This document shows positions 54,540 through 62,877 of a stretch of DNA of 64,000 nt, piece after piece (positions within the stretch are counted from its first letter, which is position 1; each line of letters begins with the position of its first letter). The notes beneath the pieces were generated by a model. That model made no database searches. It saw only the letters and a program-made list of their open reading frames with translations, and was not told the origin of the DNA. The DNA lies in the NCBI RefSeq assembly GCF_900119315.1, contig NZ_LT827010.1:5365001-5429000 (forward strand), read 5' to 3'. Made by a program: the position numbers and the translations under genes. This DNA comes from Actinoplanes sp. SE50/110 (GTDB lineage Bacteria > Actinomycetota > Actinomycetes > Mycobacteriales > Micromonosporaceae).

Positions 54540-54943
54540 CCGACGGACTCGGCCCGATGGGCGACCTGCACCTGATCGCGGCGGCGCTGCGGGCCGACCG
54601 GGCGGACGTGGAGTCGTACACCCGGGTGTTGACCGCCGTCCTCGGCGACGCGCTCCCGGCCGGCATGGTCGAGGTGGAGCGCAAGCGGTCCCTGGCCGAC
54701 CGGATGGGCGGCCGGCCCGGGACCCCCGTGTCGCTGACCGTGACCACACCCGACGAGCAACTGGTGCTCCGGCAGGCGGCGCACGGGGTGCACGCCGAGG
54801 TGTGCCGGATCGTGCGCGGGGTGACCATCAAGCGCAGCACGGTCGATGTCGACGACTGGCTGGTCGCCCTCGCCGGGGTGCTGTCGAAGCTGGCCGCCGG
54901 ATCGGCCGCCGCTCGCGAAACCCTCGACCGCCTCCTCGGCTGA
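54536..54943 (+). CDS. Hypothetical protein, third gene of the YbjQ-like operon
   Basis: A 135-residue soluble protein: MGDLHLIAAALRADRADVES, VEVERKRSLADRMGGRPG and WLVALAGVLSKLAAGSAAAR. Its ATG overlaps the stop of the second YbjQ-like gene (ATGA). The alternating strand/helix pattern has no recognised family. The tight overlap implies it is needed in set proportion to the other two, perhaps as part of one assembly. Confidence 0.75.
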   Translation: MTDGLGPMGDLHLIAAALRADRADVESYTRVLTAVLGDALPAGMVEVERKRSLADRMGGRPGTPVSLTVTTPDEQLVLRQAAHGVHAEVCRIVRGVTIKRSTVDVDDWLVALAGVLSKLAAGSAAARETLDRLLG

Positions 54944-54960
54944 CGCGGCGGGCACCCTCG

Positions 54961-54990
54961 CCGCCGGGCGCTTTCGCGCCTTGCCGGCGG
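54961..54990. terminator. Nested hairpin between convergent genes
   Basis: CCGCCGG (54961-54967) pairs with CCGGCGG (54984-54990), and inside lies GGCGC-TTTC-GCGCC. It follows the YbjQ-like operon and precedes the stop of the convergent small membrane gene. Confidence 0.55.
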
Positions 54991-54995
54991 TCAGG

Positions 54996-55208
54996 TCAGC
55001 GGCTGAACGAGAAGCGGCTGCGCTTCTTCTGCCGGCCGAAGCCCTGCAGGGTGTCGGCGCCCTGCCGGAGCAGGCGGCTGGTCTTGTTCGGGCCGCGCCG
55101 CGCCTCCAGGGTGTTGCCGAGCTTGCGCGCGCCCGCCGCGGCGAGCGGCACTGCGATCAACGTGATGACGAAGCGGCGGATCAGGTTGAAAATCATGACC
55201 TGTTCCAT
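54996..55208 (-). CDS. Small basic membrane-associated protein (about 70 aa)
   Basis: Up to 70 residues, starting MEQVMIFNLIRRFVITLIAV; an internal ATG (55196) gives 66 residues. One membrane segment (FVITLIAVPLAAAGA) is followed by a strongly basic tail (RKLGNTLEARRGPNKTSRLL, GRQKKRSRFSFSR). No family recognised. It is the third gene in a row on the minus strand after the hemerythrin and a four-helix protein. Confidence 0.6.
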   Translation of the reverse strand: MEQVMIFNLIRRFVITLIAVPLAAAGARKLGNTLEARRGPNKTSRLLRQGADTLQGFGRQKKRSRFSFSR

Positions 55209-55226
55209 ACCCGCCCGGTGCCCCGG

Positions 55227-55592
55227 TCATTCGCCCGTTTCTGCTCGACGCCCGGTCAGCCCGACCACGATCATCAGCACCGCGGAGACCGCGGAGCAAC
55301 CCAGGAAGGCGCCGATCGGCATTCCGGTCCCGACCGACGGCCGCCACCACCACAGCAGTGTGGCGAGTACGCACAGCCCGAGGGCGCAGCCGAAGTTCGC
55401 CGCCAGCTGAGGGCTGCGCACCCCGCGGGCCACCGGCCCGCGACCCCGGCGGGCACCCACCGCGCCGCCGACCGTCAGCAGCGCGCAGAACGCGATGCCG
55501 AACGGCCGGCCGGCGCCGGTACCCGCACTCAACAGGATCAGGAGTCCCGCACCCAGCGTCGCCGAGGCGAGAAGGAACAGCAGCCGGCGCAC
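55227..55592 (-). CDS. Hypothetical four-helix membrane protein
   Basis: A 121-residue protein with four hydrophobic segments (LLFLLASATLGAGLLILLS, PFGIAFCALLTVGGAVGA, NFGCALGLCVLATLLWWW, FLGCSAVSAVLMIVVGL). No family is recognised. It begins four bases after the hemerythrin stop and ends 18 bases before the next gene, so the three are probably one transcript. Confidence 0.7.
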   Translation of the reverse strand: MRRLLFLLASATLGAGLLILLSAGTGAGRPFGIAFCALLTVGGAVGARRGRGPVARGVRSPQLAANFGCALGLCVLATLLWWWRPSVGTGMPIGAFLGCSAVSAVLMIVVGLTGRRAETGE

Positions 55593-55596
55593 GGGC

Positions 55597-56160
55597 CTAC
55601 TTGGTGGCGCGGCCGGTCAGCTTGTCCCGCAGCCGGTCGACCAGTCCGACACCCGGCCCGACCAGCTTGTGGAACAGCTCGTTGTTCGGCGCCCCCGGGT
55701 GCGGCCGGGTCGGCGCCACCTTCTTCGCCGTCTCCACCTTGGTGCCCAGCTCAATCAGCTCCTCGCGCGGGATGTGCAGGCGCAGCAGCGGGAACTGGTC
55801 GGTCTCCTCATCCTGCACGTGATCGGCCAGGATGGTCTCCAGTTCGAGCAGCACGGCGTCGAACTCGGCGCTGGAGACGTCGACGTCCTCCAGCCGCTTC
55901 ATCGTCTGCTCCAGCTCCTTGTGCTCCTCGACGTCATGCTCCACGGACTTCTCACCGTCCGGCAGGTGCTTCTTCATCGCCGGATAGACGTACATCTCCT
56001 CGGCGACGGCGTGCCGCACCAGCTCACTGATCGCGGTGTCGATCAGATCCCGCCGGATCATCGGATCGGCGACCTGCTTGATCTCCCCGATCAACGCGGT
56101 CACGTCACGGTGGTCGGCGGTCAGGATGTCGATCACGTCGCGCTGAGACGTGTCGGTCAC
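55597..56160 (-). CDS. Hemerythrin HHE-domain protein
   Basis: About 187 residues from GTG 56160, which has GGAGG six bases upstream; an ATG four codons earlier is possible. A four-helix hemerythrin domain carries the di-iron ligands: ILTADHRDVTALI, RHAVAEEMYVYPAMKK, VEHDVEEHKELEQ and LADHVQDEETDQFPLL. Such proteins bind O2 or NO or sense redox state through an Fe-O-Fe centre. A C-terminal extension of 45 residues ends in a basic stretch. It is the first gene of a short operon with two small membrane proteins. Confidence 0.92.
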   Translation of the reverse strand: MTDTSQRDVIDILTADHRDVTALIGEIKQVADPMIRRDLIDTAISELVRHAVAEEMYVYPAMKKHLPDGEKSVEHDVEEHKELEQTMKRLEDVDVSSAEFDAVLLELETILADHVQDEETDQFPLLRLHIPREELIELGTKVETAKKVAPTRPHPGAPNNELFHKLVGPGVGLVDRLRDKLTGRATK

Positions 56161-57130
56161 GGCTTCCTCCATGGGTCGCGGTCATCGGAACGAGCATCCG
56201 CATACCCACCATCGGCCCCGTCAATCCGTGCCGGGGTCCACCACTGCTGCGCCCGCACCGAACATCCGCTCCCATTCGTCCCCCAGCCCGGCGGGAACGA
56301 TCTCCGCGACCAGGTGACCGAGCGTCCCCACGGGCACCTTCGCGATCCTGCTCCGGATCTCGTCGACGTCGCTCGGCCAGCTACCCCGGGACTCGCGCCA
56401 CTCCACCAGTCCCTGGAGGAAGGCCCGGGCGGCGTCCCACCTGCTCGCGGCGGCGGTAGAACGACTCCTGCTCCGCGGCGGTCATCGGACGCCGGCTCAG
56501 CGACGAGTCGCGCTGGGCGAACACCACCGGCAGCACCCAGTCCTCCAGGTCCAGGTGCTGCTCGAAGTAGCCGCGCCGGGACTTGTCGTCGTGCAGGCAT
56601 CGGCGCGCCTGCCACGCCGCCAGCACCGGGTCGTCGCCGGCCGCGAGACGACCGTACAAAATCGGCATTGCCTGTCGTGCCGCGGAAACCGTGACCGAAT
56701 ATGCCATCCCCATCGCGACCGGCGCTCCGGCTGCCACGAGGTCCTGCGCGAGACTCGCCTCGCTGCCGGTCTGCATGGCGGACTGGCAGGCGTTGAGCAC
56801 CGCGACCGCCACCCGGTGCTCGGCCAGCAGCTGCGCCACCTGCGCCGACGGCACCGGTAGCCGACATCCCGGGACCCGAACGGCCGGGCCGTGACCACCA
56901 GGATGTTCAAGGTCGGCGCCGCGGCCGGCAGTCGGTGCTGCAGCGGCACCCGGGCGTCCTGGCGTACGAGCGGCATGCGCAGGGCCAGACAGACCCCGGT
57001 GTCCGGGTCGCGCAGAGTCTCCCAGTGCAGCCGCTGGAACGCCGCCGACCCTCGGATGACCAGCCGGTATCCGTCGAGGCCGCCGTCGCGGGCGCGCCGG
57101 TAGCCGAATGCCGCCTCACCGGTGCCACTG
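56160..57130 (-). pseudogene. Truncated and internally deleted CHAT-domain gene copy
   Basis: A decayed relative of the CHAT gene at 2053-5696. The 5' part, reading GEAAFGYRRARDGGLDGYRL, FQRLHWETLRDPD, MPLVRQDARVPLQ and VVTARPFGSRDVGYR, stops matching at about 56860. It joins directly, in another frame, to SAQVAQLLAEHRVAVAVLNA, CQSA and FEQHLDLEDWVLPVVFAQRD. The missing middle (about 115 residues) holds the catalytic His region, so it is dead. The deletion joint lies at TACCGGTGCCG, and the intact gene has a CCGG on both sides of the lost piece. Everything before GEAAFGYRR, and the NTPase/TPR part, are gone. After 56440 another frame (FLQGLVEWRESRGSWP to VDPGTD) looks protein-like but is not from the CHAT gene. 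Confidence 0.8.
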
Positions 57131-57256
57131 TGACAGCCGCCCGCACGAGCGGACCACCCGTTACGGTGAAGCCGGTCGGCGTCGGCGGGCCGACCGGGAC
57201 CCCCGGGTCAGGCGGGCCCGGGCCGGCCGCGGCGGGCCGGCCCGGCAGTCCCGAGG

Positions 57257-59170
57257 TCAGGCGGGGCTGGGGTGGGCTTTCGGTGGCGGCTCGGTGGTGC
57301 GCCGGACGGTGGCCCGGGGGCGGCCGAAGGCGAAGCCGCGCAGCATGCGGCCCAGCACGATGCCGATCGGGACGGCCAGGATCACCGCGACGTTGTCGGT
57401 GTCCGCGCTGTTGATTTCCGGGTTGCCGGCCAGGGCGGTGAACAGCGCGCCGTACGGCAGTGCGATGGACGCGATGACCAGCGGGAACAACATCAGCGGG
57501 ACGGACACCGTGGTGATCAGCACGGTGGCCGGGTAGCGCAGCCAGTCGCGGTGGGTCCGCGGCCGGGGGGCGGCCAGGGCGACCACGGCGGAGCCGAGCA
57601 GCACGGTGAAGGCCAGCGTGCCGTAGTTGCGGGCGTCGGTGGGGTGCGGGTAGATCAGGCGCAGCACCCACGGGGTGGCGGCGGCGACCAGGCCGGCCGG
57701 GATCGCGGCGGCGATCCGGCGGCGGCTGACCGTGGCGGCGACCCGGGCCGCCGCGACGATCGCGACGACCGCCAGCAGCGAGCCGGCCGCGGCGCTGCCC
57801 AGGTTGAGGCCGCGTTCGACGTCGGTGGGTGATTCGGTGTCGGTGGCCAGGCCGGCGGCGATCGCGGCGACCAGGGCGGCACCGAACAGGGTGCGGGGTT
57901 GCGGCACGAGGGGCAGGCCACCGGCGGCGGCGCAGCAGAGCAGGGCGGTGAGCGCGGCGGCGACCGGCAGCAGCACGGTGGTCGGGTTGATCCGGTCGAG
58001 CGCGATGTCGGCGGCCAGCCAGGCGACGCCCCCCAGCAGGACGCTCCGGGTGGCCCGGCGGTCGCCCCGCACGTACACCAGAATGATCACAACCAGCGCG
58101 ATGAGGGCGCCCCAGCGGAGTTCCCGCGCCCAGTAGGTGTTGTTCTCGCCGTAGGCGTCGGGGCCGGTGGGCTCGCTCATCGGCTGGAGCACGGTCATCC
58201 CGAGCGCCCAGCCGGTCGCCGCGGTGACGGTGAGGGCCAGCAGCAGGAGGCGTTCGGCGGTCGGCTGCCACCAGCCGAGCTGCACGGCGGCCTGCTCCGG
58301 GGCCGGGACGGCGTCGGTCGCGGGCCCGGTGGTGGACCAGCGGCGCACCGCCGCCCGGCCGAAGGTCACCGCACAGATGGTCCACGGCAGCAGGAACAGG
58401 GCCACGTCCAGGAGCGCCTGGATGAGGTAGATGTTGTAGCCGGCGATGTCGGCGAGCAGCAGGGGGGCGGCCGACAGCATCGGGGTGAGCGGGACGCCGA
58501 GGCCGGCGACCAGCCAGGCGCGGCCGCGGCGGCCGGCGCTGAGCGCGCGGACGGTGGCCACCACCAGGCCGATGGTGAGCGCCGCCCAGGTGGCGGTGAT
58601 CCCCAGGCAGATGGTGAACACCGTGTCCGCGTGCACGGCCAGGAAGAACGGCACCATCCAGGCGATCGGCAGGACGGCGGTGGCGGCGACGCCGAGGCTG
58701 CCGCTGGGGCCGGGCTCGGGAGCACCCCGCGAGCCGGCCCACCGGGCGGCGGTCACCGCGTACCCGGTGATCAGCAGCGTGGTCACCAGGCCGACGGTGA
58801 GCTGGAAGACCAGCCAGTCGGCGTCGTCGGCGAGGTCGTCGAGGAACAGGTCGCCGGCGAACAGGCGGACCGCGGACGCACCGCCCAGGCCGAACCCGGC
58901 GACCAGCATCAGGCGCACGACGGTACGCAGGGTGACCCCGGCGCGCATCCACTCCCAGCGGCCGCGCGGGGCGCCGCTCTCGTCGATGGCCAGCGGGGTG
59001 GCGGCGAGGCTGATCGCGAAGGTCAGCCGGCGCCAGGCGGTGCCCGGCCGCTGCTGCAGGGCGCCGAGTTCGGCGATCCAGTCCCGGGCCATCTCGTCGC
59101 GGATGTCGGCCGGCCAGCGGCGGGCGGCGGAGCGCAGGAAGGCGGCGATCAGGGTGTTCAGGAGGCCCAT
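57257..59170 (-). CDS. Large polytopic membrane protein, function unknown
   Basis: A 637-residue protein. It opens with a short soluble helix-rich head (AAFLRSAARRWPADIRDEMA, RDWIAELGALQQRPG) typical of actinobacterial membrane proteins paired with PadR regulators, then about 14 membrane segments to the C-terminus (RATVRRTTEPPP tail). No transport or enzyme motif is recognised. The ATG at 59170 lies inside the end of the PadR gene (13-base overlap), so the two are translationally coupled and the regulator probably controls this protein. The frame is open upstream to 59497 only as a shadow of PadR. Confidence 0.8.
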   Translation of the reverse strand: MGLLNTLIAAFLRSAARRWPADIRDEMARDWIAELGALQQRPGTAWRRLTFAISLAATPLAIDESGAPRGRWEWMRAGVTLRTVVRLMLVAGFGLGGASAVRLFAGDLFLDDLADDADWLVFQLTVGLVTTLLITGYAVTAARWAGSRGAPEPGPSGSLGVAATAVLPIAWMVPFFLAVHADTVFTICLGITATWAALTIGLVVATVRALSAGRRGRAWLVAGLGVPLTPMLSAAPLLLADIAGYNIYLIQALLDVALFLLPWTICAVTFGRAAVRRWSTTGPATDAVPAPEQAAVQLGWWQPTAERLLLLALTVTAATGWALGMTVLQPMSEPTGPDAYGENNTYWARELRWGALIALVVIILVYVRGDRRATRSVLLGGVAWLAADIALDRINPTTVLLPVAAALTALLCCAAAGGLPLVPQPRTLFGAALVAAIAAGLATDTESPTDVERGLNLGSAAAGSLLAVVAIVAAARVAATVSRRRIAAAIPAGLVAAATPWVLRLIYPHPTDARNYGTLAFTVLLGSAVVALAAPRPRTHRDWLRYPATVLITTVSVPLMLFPLVIASIALPYGALFTALAGNPEINSADTDNVAVILAVPIGIVLGRMLRGFAFGRPRATVRRTTEPPPKAHPSPA

Positions 59171-59490
59171 GTCGGCCTCGTCCGCACGGCCGGGCCGATC
59201 GCGTTGCGCTGGCGGTGGGCGGCGAGTTCGGTGCGGGCCGTGGTCAGTCCGTCCGGGGTGAGTCGATACCAGCGGCGGGCCGGGCGGCCGGCGGCGACCG
59301 GGTCGATCTCCTCCCAGTGCGCGGCGAGCCAGCCGGCCTTCTGCAGGCGCATCAGGATCGGGTACACGGTGCCGCTGGGATACCCGGTGGCCTGCATGAT
59401 GTCGAGTCCGTACCGCTCGGTGCCCGGCGCGGCGAGAAACGCCTCCAGGACGCCGGCGACGGCGGCGGTGATGCGTAGGGGTGACGCCAT
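59158..59490 (-). CDS. PadR-family transcriptional regulator
   Basis: A 110-residue PadR protein from ATG 59490: LRITAAVAGVLEAFLAAPGT, ERYGLDIMQATGYPSGTVYP, ILMRLQKAGWLAAHWEE and PARRWYRLTPDGLTTARTEL. It is the winged-helix part with only a short dimerisation helix, as in PadR-s2 types. Upstream are two direct repeats CGCTACATAG at 59499 and 59522 that fit a dimer operator. Its 3' end overlaps the membrane protein gene by 13 bases. Confidence 0.92.
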   Translation of the reverse strand: MASPLRITAAVAGVLEAFLAAPGTERYGLDIMQATGYPSGTVYPILMRLQKAGWLAAHWEEIDPVAAGRPARRWYRLTPDGLTTARTELAAHRQRNAIGPAVRTRPTWAS

Positions 59491-59498
59491 CCCGCACA

Positions 59499-59531
59499 CG
59501 CTACATAGCGTGAGCACATTTCGCTACATAG
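59499..59531. promoter_or_regulatory. Two direct repeats CGCTACATAG before the PadR gene
   Basis: The repeats at 59499-59508 and 59522-59531 are 23 bases apart, about two helical turns. On the minus strand each reads CTATGTAGCG; the nearer one gives a TATGTA -10-like box about 12 bases from the ATG. A likely PadR operator and promoter. Confidence 0.55.
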
Positions 59532-59546
59532 GGTCCGGCGCTCATT

Positions 59547-59556
59547 GTGACGTCAC
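59547..59556. promoter_or_regulatory. Palindrome GTGACGTCAC before the flavin reductase gene
   Basis: A perfect 10-base palindrome in the divergent PadR/flavin reductase region, followed by AT-rich CCTATAGG and GATATAGATT (59572-59591). It may be an operator for either gene. Confidence 0.35.
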
Positions 59557-59628
59557 CAATACTTCCGAAAACCTATAGGATCGATATAGATTCAGGTCAG
59601 GCGCACGTCCCACGGTGAGGAACAGACC

Positions 59629-60159
59629 ATGACCATTTCGCAGACCCCCGCGACCTTCACCACCAACCAGGACCTCGATCCGATCCGGCTGCGCAGGGCG
59701 TTCGGCGTGTTCCCGAGCGGGGTGGTGGCCGTCGCCGCCGCCGTCGACGGGCGCCTGGTCGGGCTCGCCGCCAGCTCGTTCACCTCGGTCAGCCTGGACC
59801 CGCCGCTGGTCTCCTTCTCCATCGCCAACACCTCGAAGACCTGGCCCGACCTGCGCCGCGCCGACCACCTCGGGGTGACCGTGCTGGCCGCCCACCACGG
59901 GGCGATCTGCCGGCAGCTGGCCGGGGCGGTCGAGCACCGCTTCGACGGCATCCCGGTGTCGGTCAGCGACGAGGGCTCGGTGACCATCGACGACGGGCTC
60001 GCCCGTTTCGACACCACCGTCTACCGCGAGGTGGAGGCCGGCGACCACACCATCGTCCTGCTCCGTCTGCACGCCGTCGACCACCCGGCCGACCAGGGTG
60101 ACCCGCTGTCGCCGCTGGTCTTCCACCGCTCGGTGTTCGGCCGGGTCGCCGACGTCTGA
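59629..60159 (+). CDS. Flavin reductase-like FMN-binding protein
   Basis: A 176-residue protein of the HpaC/flavin-reductase-like split-barrel family. Typical features are LRRAFGVFPSGVVAVAAAVD, GLAASSFTSVSLDPPLVSFS, SKTWPDLRRADHLGVTVLA, the GDHTIVLLRLHAVD strand and PLVFHRSVFGRV at the end. It supplies reduced flavin to a partner monooxygenase or acts on its own; no oxygenase is adjacent. ATG 59629 has GAGGAA seven bases upstream. Convergent with the LuxR gene, with no spacer. Confidence 0.92.
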   Translation: MTISQTPATFTTNQDLDPIRLRRAFGVFPSGVVAVAAAVDGRLVGLAASSFTSVSLDPPLVSFSIANTSKTWPDLRRADHLGVTVLAAHHGAICRQLAGAVEHRFDGIPVSVSDEGSVTIDDGLARFDTTVYREVEAGDHTIVLLRLHAVDHPADQGDPLSPLVFHRSVFGRVADV

Positions 60160-62736
60160 CTAGCCGGCGAGCGCCCCGGGCAGGTCGCGCCGGCCGGTCA
60201 CGCCGAGCTTGGCGTACGCCCGGTTGAGATGATTGTCGACGGTCCGCACCGAGAGCGTGAGGCTGCGCGCGATGTCACGGCTGGAGGCTCCCGCGGCGGC
60301 CCGCAGGGCCACCTCCCGCTCCCGGCCGGTCAGCGGGACCACCGGCTCACGGACCGCGAGCAGCGGCGTCGCGGCGCCGTCGGGCCGGACCGCGAGCGTA
60401 GCGGCCGCGGCCGCGCGCCGCGCCTGGCCGGCCGCCGCGAAGGCCAGCGACGCGGCGTTGGCGGCCTCGGCGGCGAGCAGATCCGCGCCGATCCCGCGCA
60501 GCGTCGCCGCCGCGCCGAGGAGCCGGTCCGGGTCGTCCCCGGCCAGCGCGGCGACGAACGCGGCCCGGGCCGCGGCCAGCCGGCCGTCGCACTCCCGGGC
60601 CAGCTCGGCCACCCGGTGCGCGACAGGCTTCGCCCCGCCCAGCCGGGAGATCTCGGTGAGCAGGTACAGCTCCTCGGTGACCCGGCCACCCGCGCGAGCC
60701 ACCCCCACCGCGCCGCCGAGCAGCTCGCGGGCCTCGGTGAGGTGGCCGGCCGCGGCCAGCGTCCACGCCCGGCCGACCTCGTGATCGGTGTCGACCGTGC
60801 CGTCCGCCGGCATCCCGTCCGGCCGCGGCTCGCCCTGCTGGGCGGCGGCGGCGGCCAGACCGGCCGTGGCGATGGCGTGCGCGCGCCGGTACCCGAGAGC
60901 GCGGGTGAGCGTCGCAGCCTCGCTGTACCAGTGCCGGGCCGCGGTGAGCCGGCCCGCGATCAGCTCGGTCCGGCCCAGATTCATCGCGGCCCACACCTGG
61001 GGACGGGCGGCACCGGCGTCGAGCAGTTCGGCGAAGGCAGCGGTCAGCGTCTCGCGGGCGACCGCCAGGTCACCGGCCTCGGCCTGGGCGGCACCGAGCG
61101 AGGTCAGGTGCGACGCGGCGTGCGGCAGCAGGCCACGGACGGCATGGCGCCGGTTGGCCCGGTAGGCCCGCCGGGCCCACTCGATCGCCTCGGCGGTCCG
61201 GCCGGCGGCGGCGAGCGCGTCCGGCTTCAGGCCCGCGGCCAGGAACCAGACGGTCACGTCGGCGGCATCGTCGACCTCGGGTTCCAGACGATCCAGTAGG
61301 CGCACGGCTTCGGTCATCTCCCCCTGGACGAACCGGAGGCAGCCCTCGTTCAGGTCGAGGACGTGATGCAGAGTGGCGCTCTTCACGGCCGCCCGGGCCC
61401 GGCGGTTGATCGCCAGAGCGCGGGCCGGCGAGGTGTCCTGCCAGTACAGGTTGCGGGTGCGGGCGATGGTCAGCTGGACCCGGTCGGATTCGGCGAGAGC
61501 GTGATGCCCGGCCGCGGCCGCCAGCTCCCGCTCGGCCGTCGCGCCGCGGCCCAGGTGCAGCAGGGCGTCGGCGAGCAGCAGCACGTCGGCCACCGTGCGC
61601 ACGCCCTGCGGGATGGCACGCAGCAGCGTGATGGTGTGCGGGTAGTCGTGCGCGTGCCGCGCCACCGTCGCGGCCCGGCGGAGCAGCTCCGGATCGGCGG
61701 TGCCGGTGGCCGCGAGCCGGAAGCTGACGGTCCGCAGCCCGTACCCCTCGACCCGCTCCGCCTGCTCCAGCAGCACCGTCCGGCGGCGCAGCAGCGGCAC
61801 GTCGGCCCGGGCCACCTCGCCGTACATCGGATGCGCGAAGCTCACTGTGGTGTGCGGGCCGTCCCGGTCGGCACGCAGCAGCCCGGCGGCCTCCATCCCG
61901 GCCAGTTCGCCCGGCGTCGCGACCCGCTCGGCCTCGGCCAGCGGTACCGGTTCGCAGAGCGCGACCAGCTCGATCAGGTCCCGGCCCGCCGCAGCCAGCA
62001 GCGGCCGGACCATTTCCCGCAGCCGGGTGGTGCCGGCCGGCGCATCGGCCTCCCAGACCAGCCCGTCCCACCGGAAGGCCGCGCGGCGCAGCGCGTCGAC
62101 CACCAGCTCGTGCAGGTAGAGGGCGTTCCCCGCGGAGGCCGTGCCGAACTCGCGGACGGTCTGCTGGGCCACCGGGCCGCCCAGCACCCGCCGCAGCAGG
62201 TCGGCCACGTCGTCCCGGCGCAGCGGCCCGAGATCCACCCGCAGCACCGCATCCGTACGGCACAGCGCGTCGGCCGCGGCGGTCTGCGGGGCACCGGCCC
62301 GGACGGTCGCGACGAACCGGATCGACCCGGCGTCGACCAGCTGCCGCAGCAGCACCGCCGAGGCCCGGTCCAGCAGGTGCAGATCGTCGATGAGCAGGAG
62401 CCATCCCGGCTCGTCGCGCCCGACGGCGAACACCTCGGCCGCCCGGCGGAACGCCGCGACCGGGTCGGCCAGGTCCAGGTCGGGCGGCAGCAGGTGCACG
62501 ACGGCGCCGAGCGGCACGGTGCCGGCGGCCTCGGAGCAGTTGACCCGGGCCGTGCGGAACCCGGCCGCGCCGGCCCGGGTCAGGCACTCGACCGCCAGCC
62601 GTGACTTGCCGACGCCCATCGGGCCGCTGATCACGAAGCCCTGCCGCCGTGCGCCGCTCAGCAGGCCGGCGAAGGCGTGCAGTTCGTCCTCGCGCCCGAC
62701 GAGGGGCCATCGGCCGTCATCGTTCCAGGTGTACAT
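60160..62736 (-). CDS. LAL-type (MalT-like) LuxR-family regulator
   Basis: An 858-residue regulator from ATG 62736 (GGAGG seven bases upstream). The N-terminal AAA/STAND ATPase has Walker A in ISGPMGVGKSRLAVE and Walker B in WLLLIDDLHLLDRA. A long helical, TPR-like middle part follows (about 300-780), then the C-terminal LuxR helix-turn-helix (PLTGREREVALRAAAGAS, SRDIARSLTLSVRTVDNHL). LAL regulators often sit beside secondary-metabolite or catabolic genes, which are not evident here. It is divergent from the secreted beta-helix protein at the right edge, 141 bases away, which may be its target. The frame is open upstream to 63429 only as the antisense of that gene. Confidence 0.93.
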   Translation of the reverse strand: MYTWNDDGRWPLVGREDELHAFAGLLSGARRQGFVISGPMGVGKSRLAVECLTRAGAAGFRTARVNCSEAAGTVPLGAVVHLLPPDLDLADPVAAFRRAAEVFAVGRDEPGWLLLIDDLHLLDRASAVLLRQLVDAGSIRFVATVRAGAPQTAAADALCRTDAVLRVDLGPLRRDDVADLLRRVLGGPVAQQTVREFGTASAGNALYLHELVVDALRRAAFRWDGLVWEADAPAGTTRLREMVRPLLAAAGRDLIELVALCEPVPLAEAERVATPGELAGMEAAGLLRADRDGPHTTVSFAHPMYGEVARADVPLLRRRTVLLEQAERVEGYGLRTVSFRLAATGTADPELLRRAATVARHAHDYPHTITLLRAIPQGVRTVADVLLLADALLHLGRGATAERELAAAAGHHALAESDRVQLTIARTRNLYWQDTSPARALAINRRARAAVKSATLHHVLDLNEGCLRFVQGEMTEAVRLLDRLEPEVDDAADVTVWFLAAGLKPDALAAAGRTAEAIEWARRAYRANRRHAVRGLLPHAASHLTSLGAAQAEAGDLAVARETLTAAFAELLDAGAARPQVWAAMNLGRTELIAGRLTAARHWYSEAATLTRALGYRRAHAIATAGLAAAAAQQGEPRPDGMPADGTVDTDHEVGRAWTLAAAGHLTEARELLGGAVGVARAGGRVTEELYLLTEISRLGGAKPVAHRVAELARECDGRLAAARAAFVAALAGDDPDRLLGAAATLRGIGADLLAAEAANAASLAFAAAGQARRAAAAATLAVRPDGAATPLLAVREPVVPLTGREREVALRAAAGASSRDIARSLTLSVRTVDNHLNRAYAKLGVTGRRDLPGALAG

Positions 62737-62877
62737 CCGGGACCTCCGGCGGGCGACTCTACCCACGCCGGGGCCGCGGCGAAGTCGGCCTTCCGACGCC
62801 GCGTAGGTAGTGCCGACGAAGAGATGAGTATCCATTACCGCTCCGGCCGGACCCGGGCCGATCCTACGGTCAGCGCC

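Noticed and set aside
56907-58952. Minus-strand open frame of 681 codons covering the CHAT relic and the large membrane protein
   Set aside because: It is the wrong register for both; the CHAT motifs and the hydrophobic helices appear in other frames.
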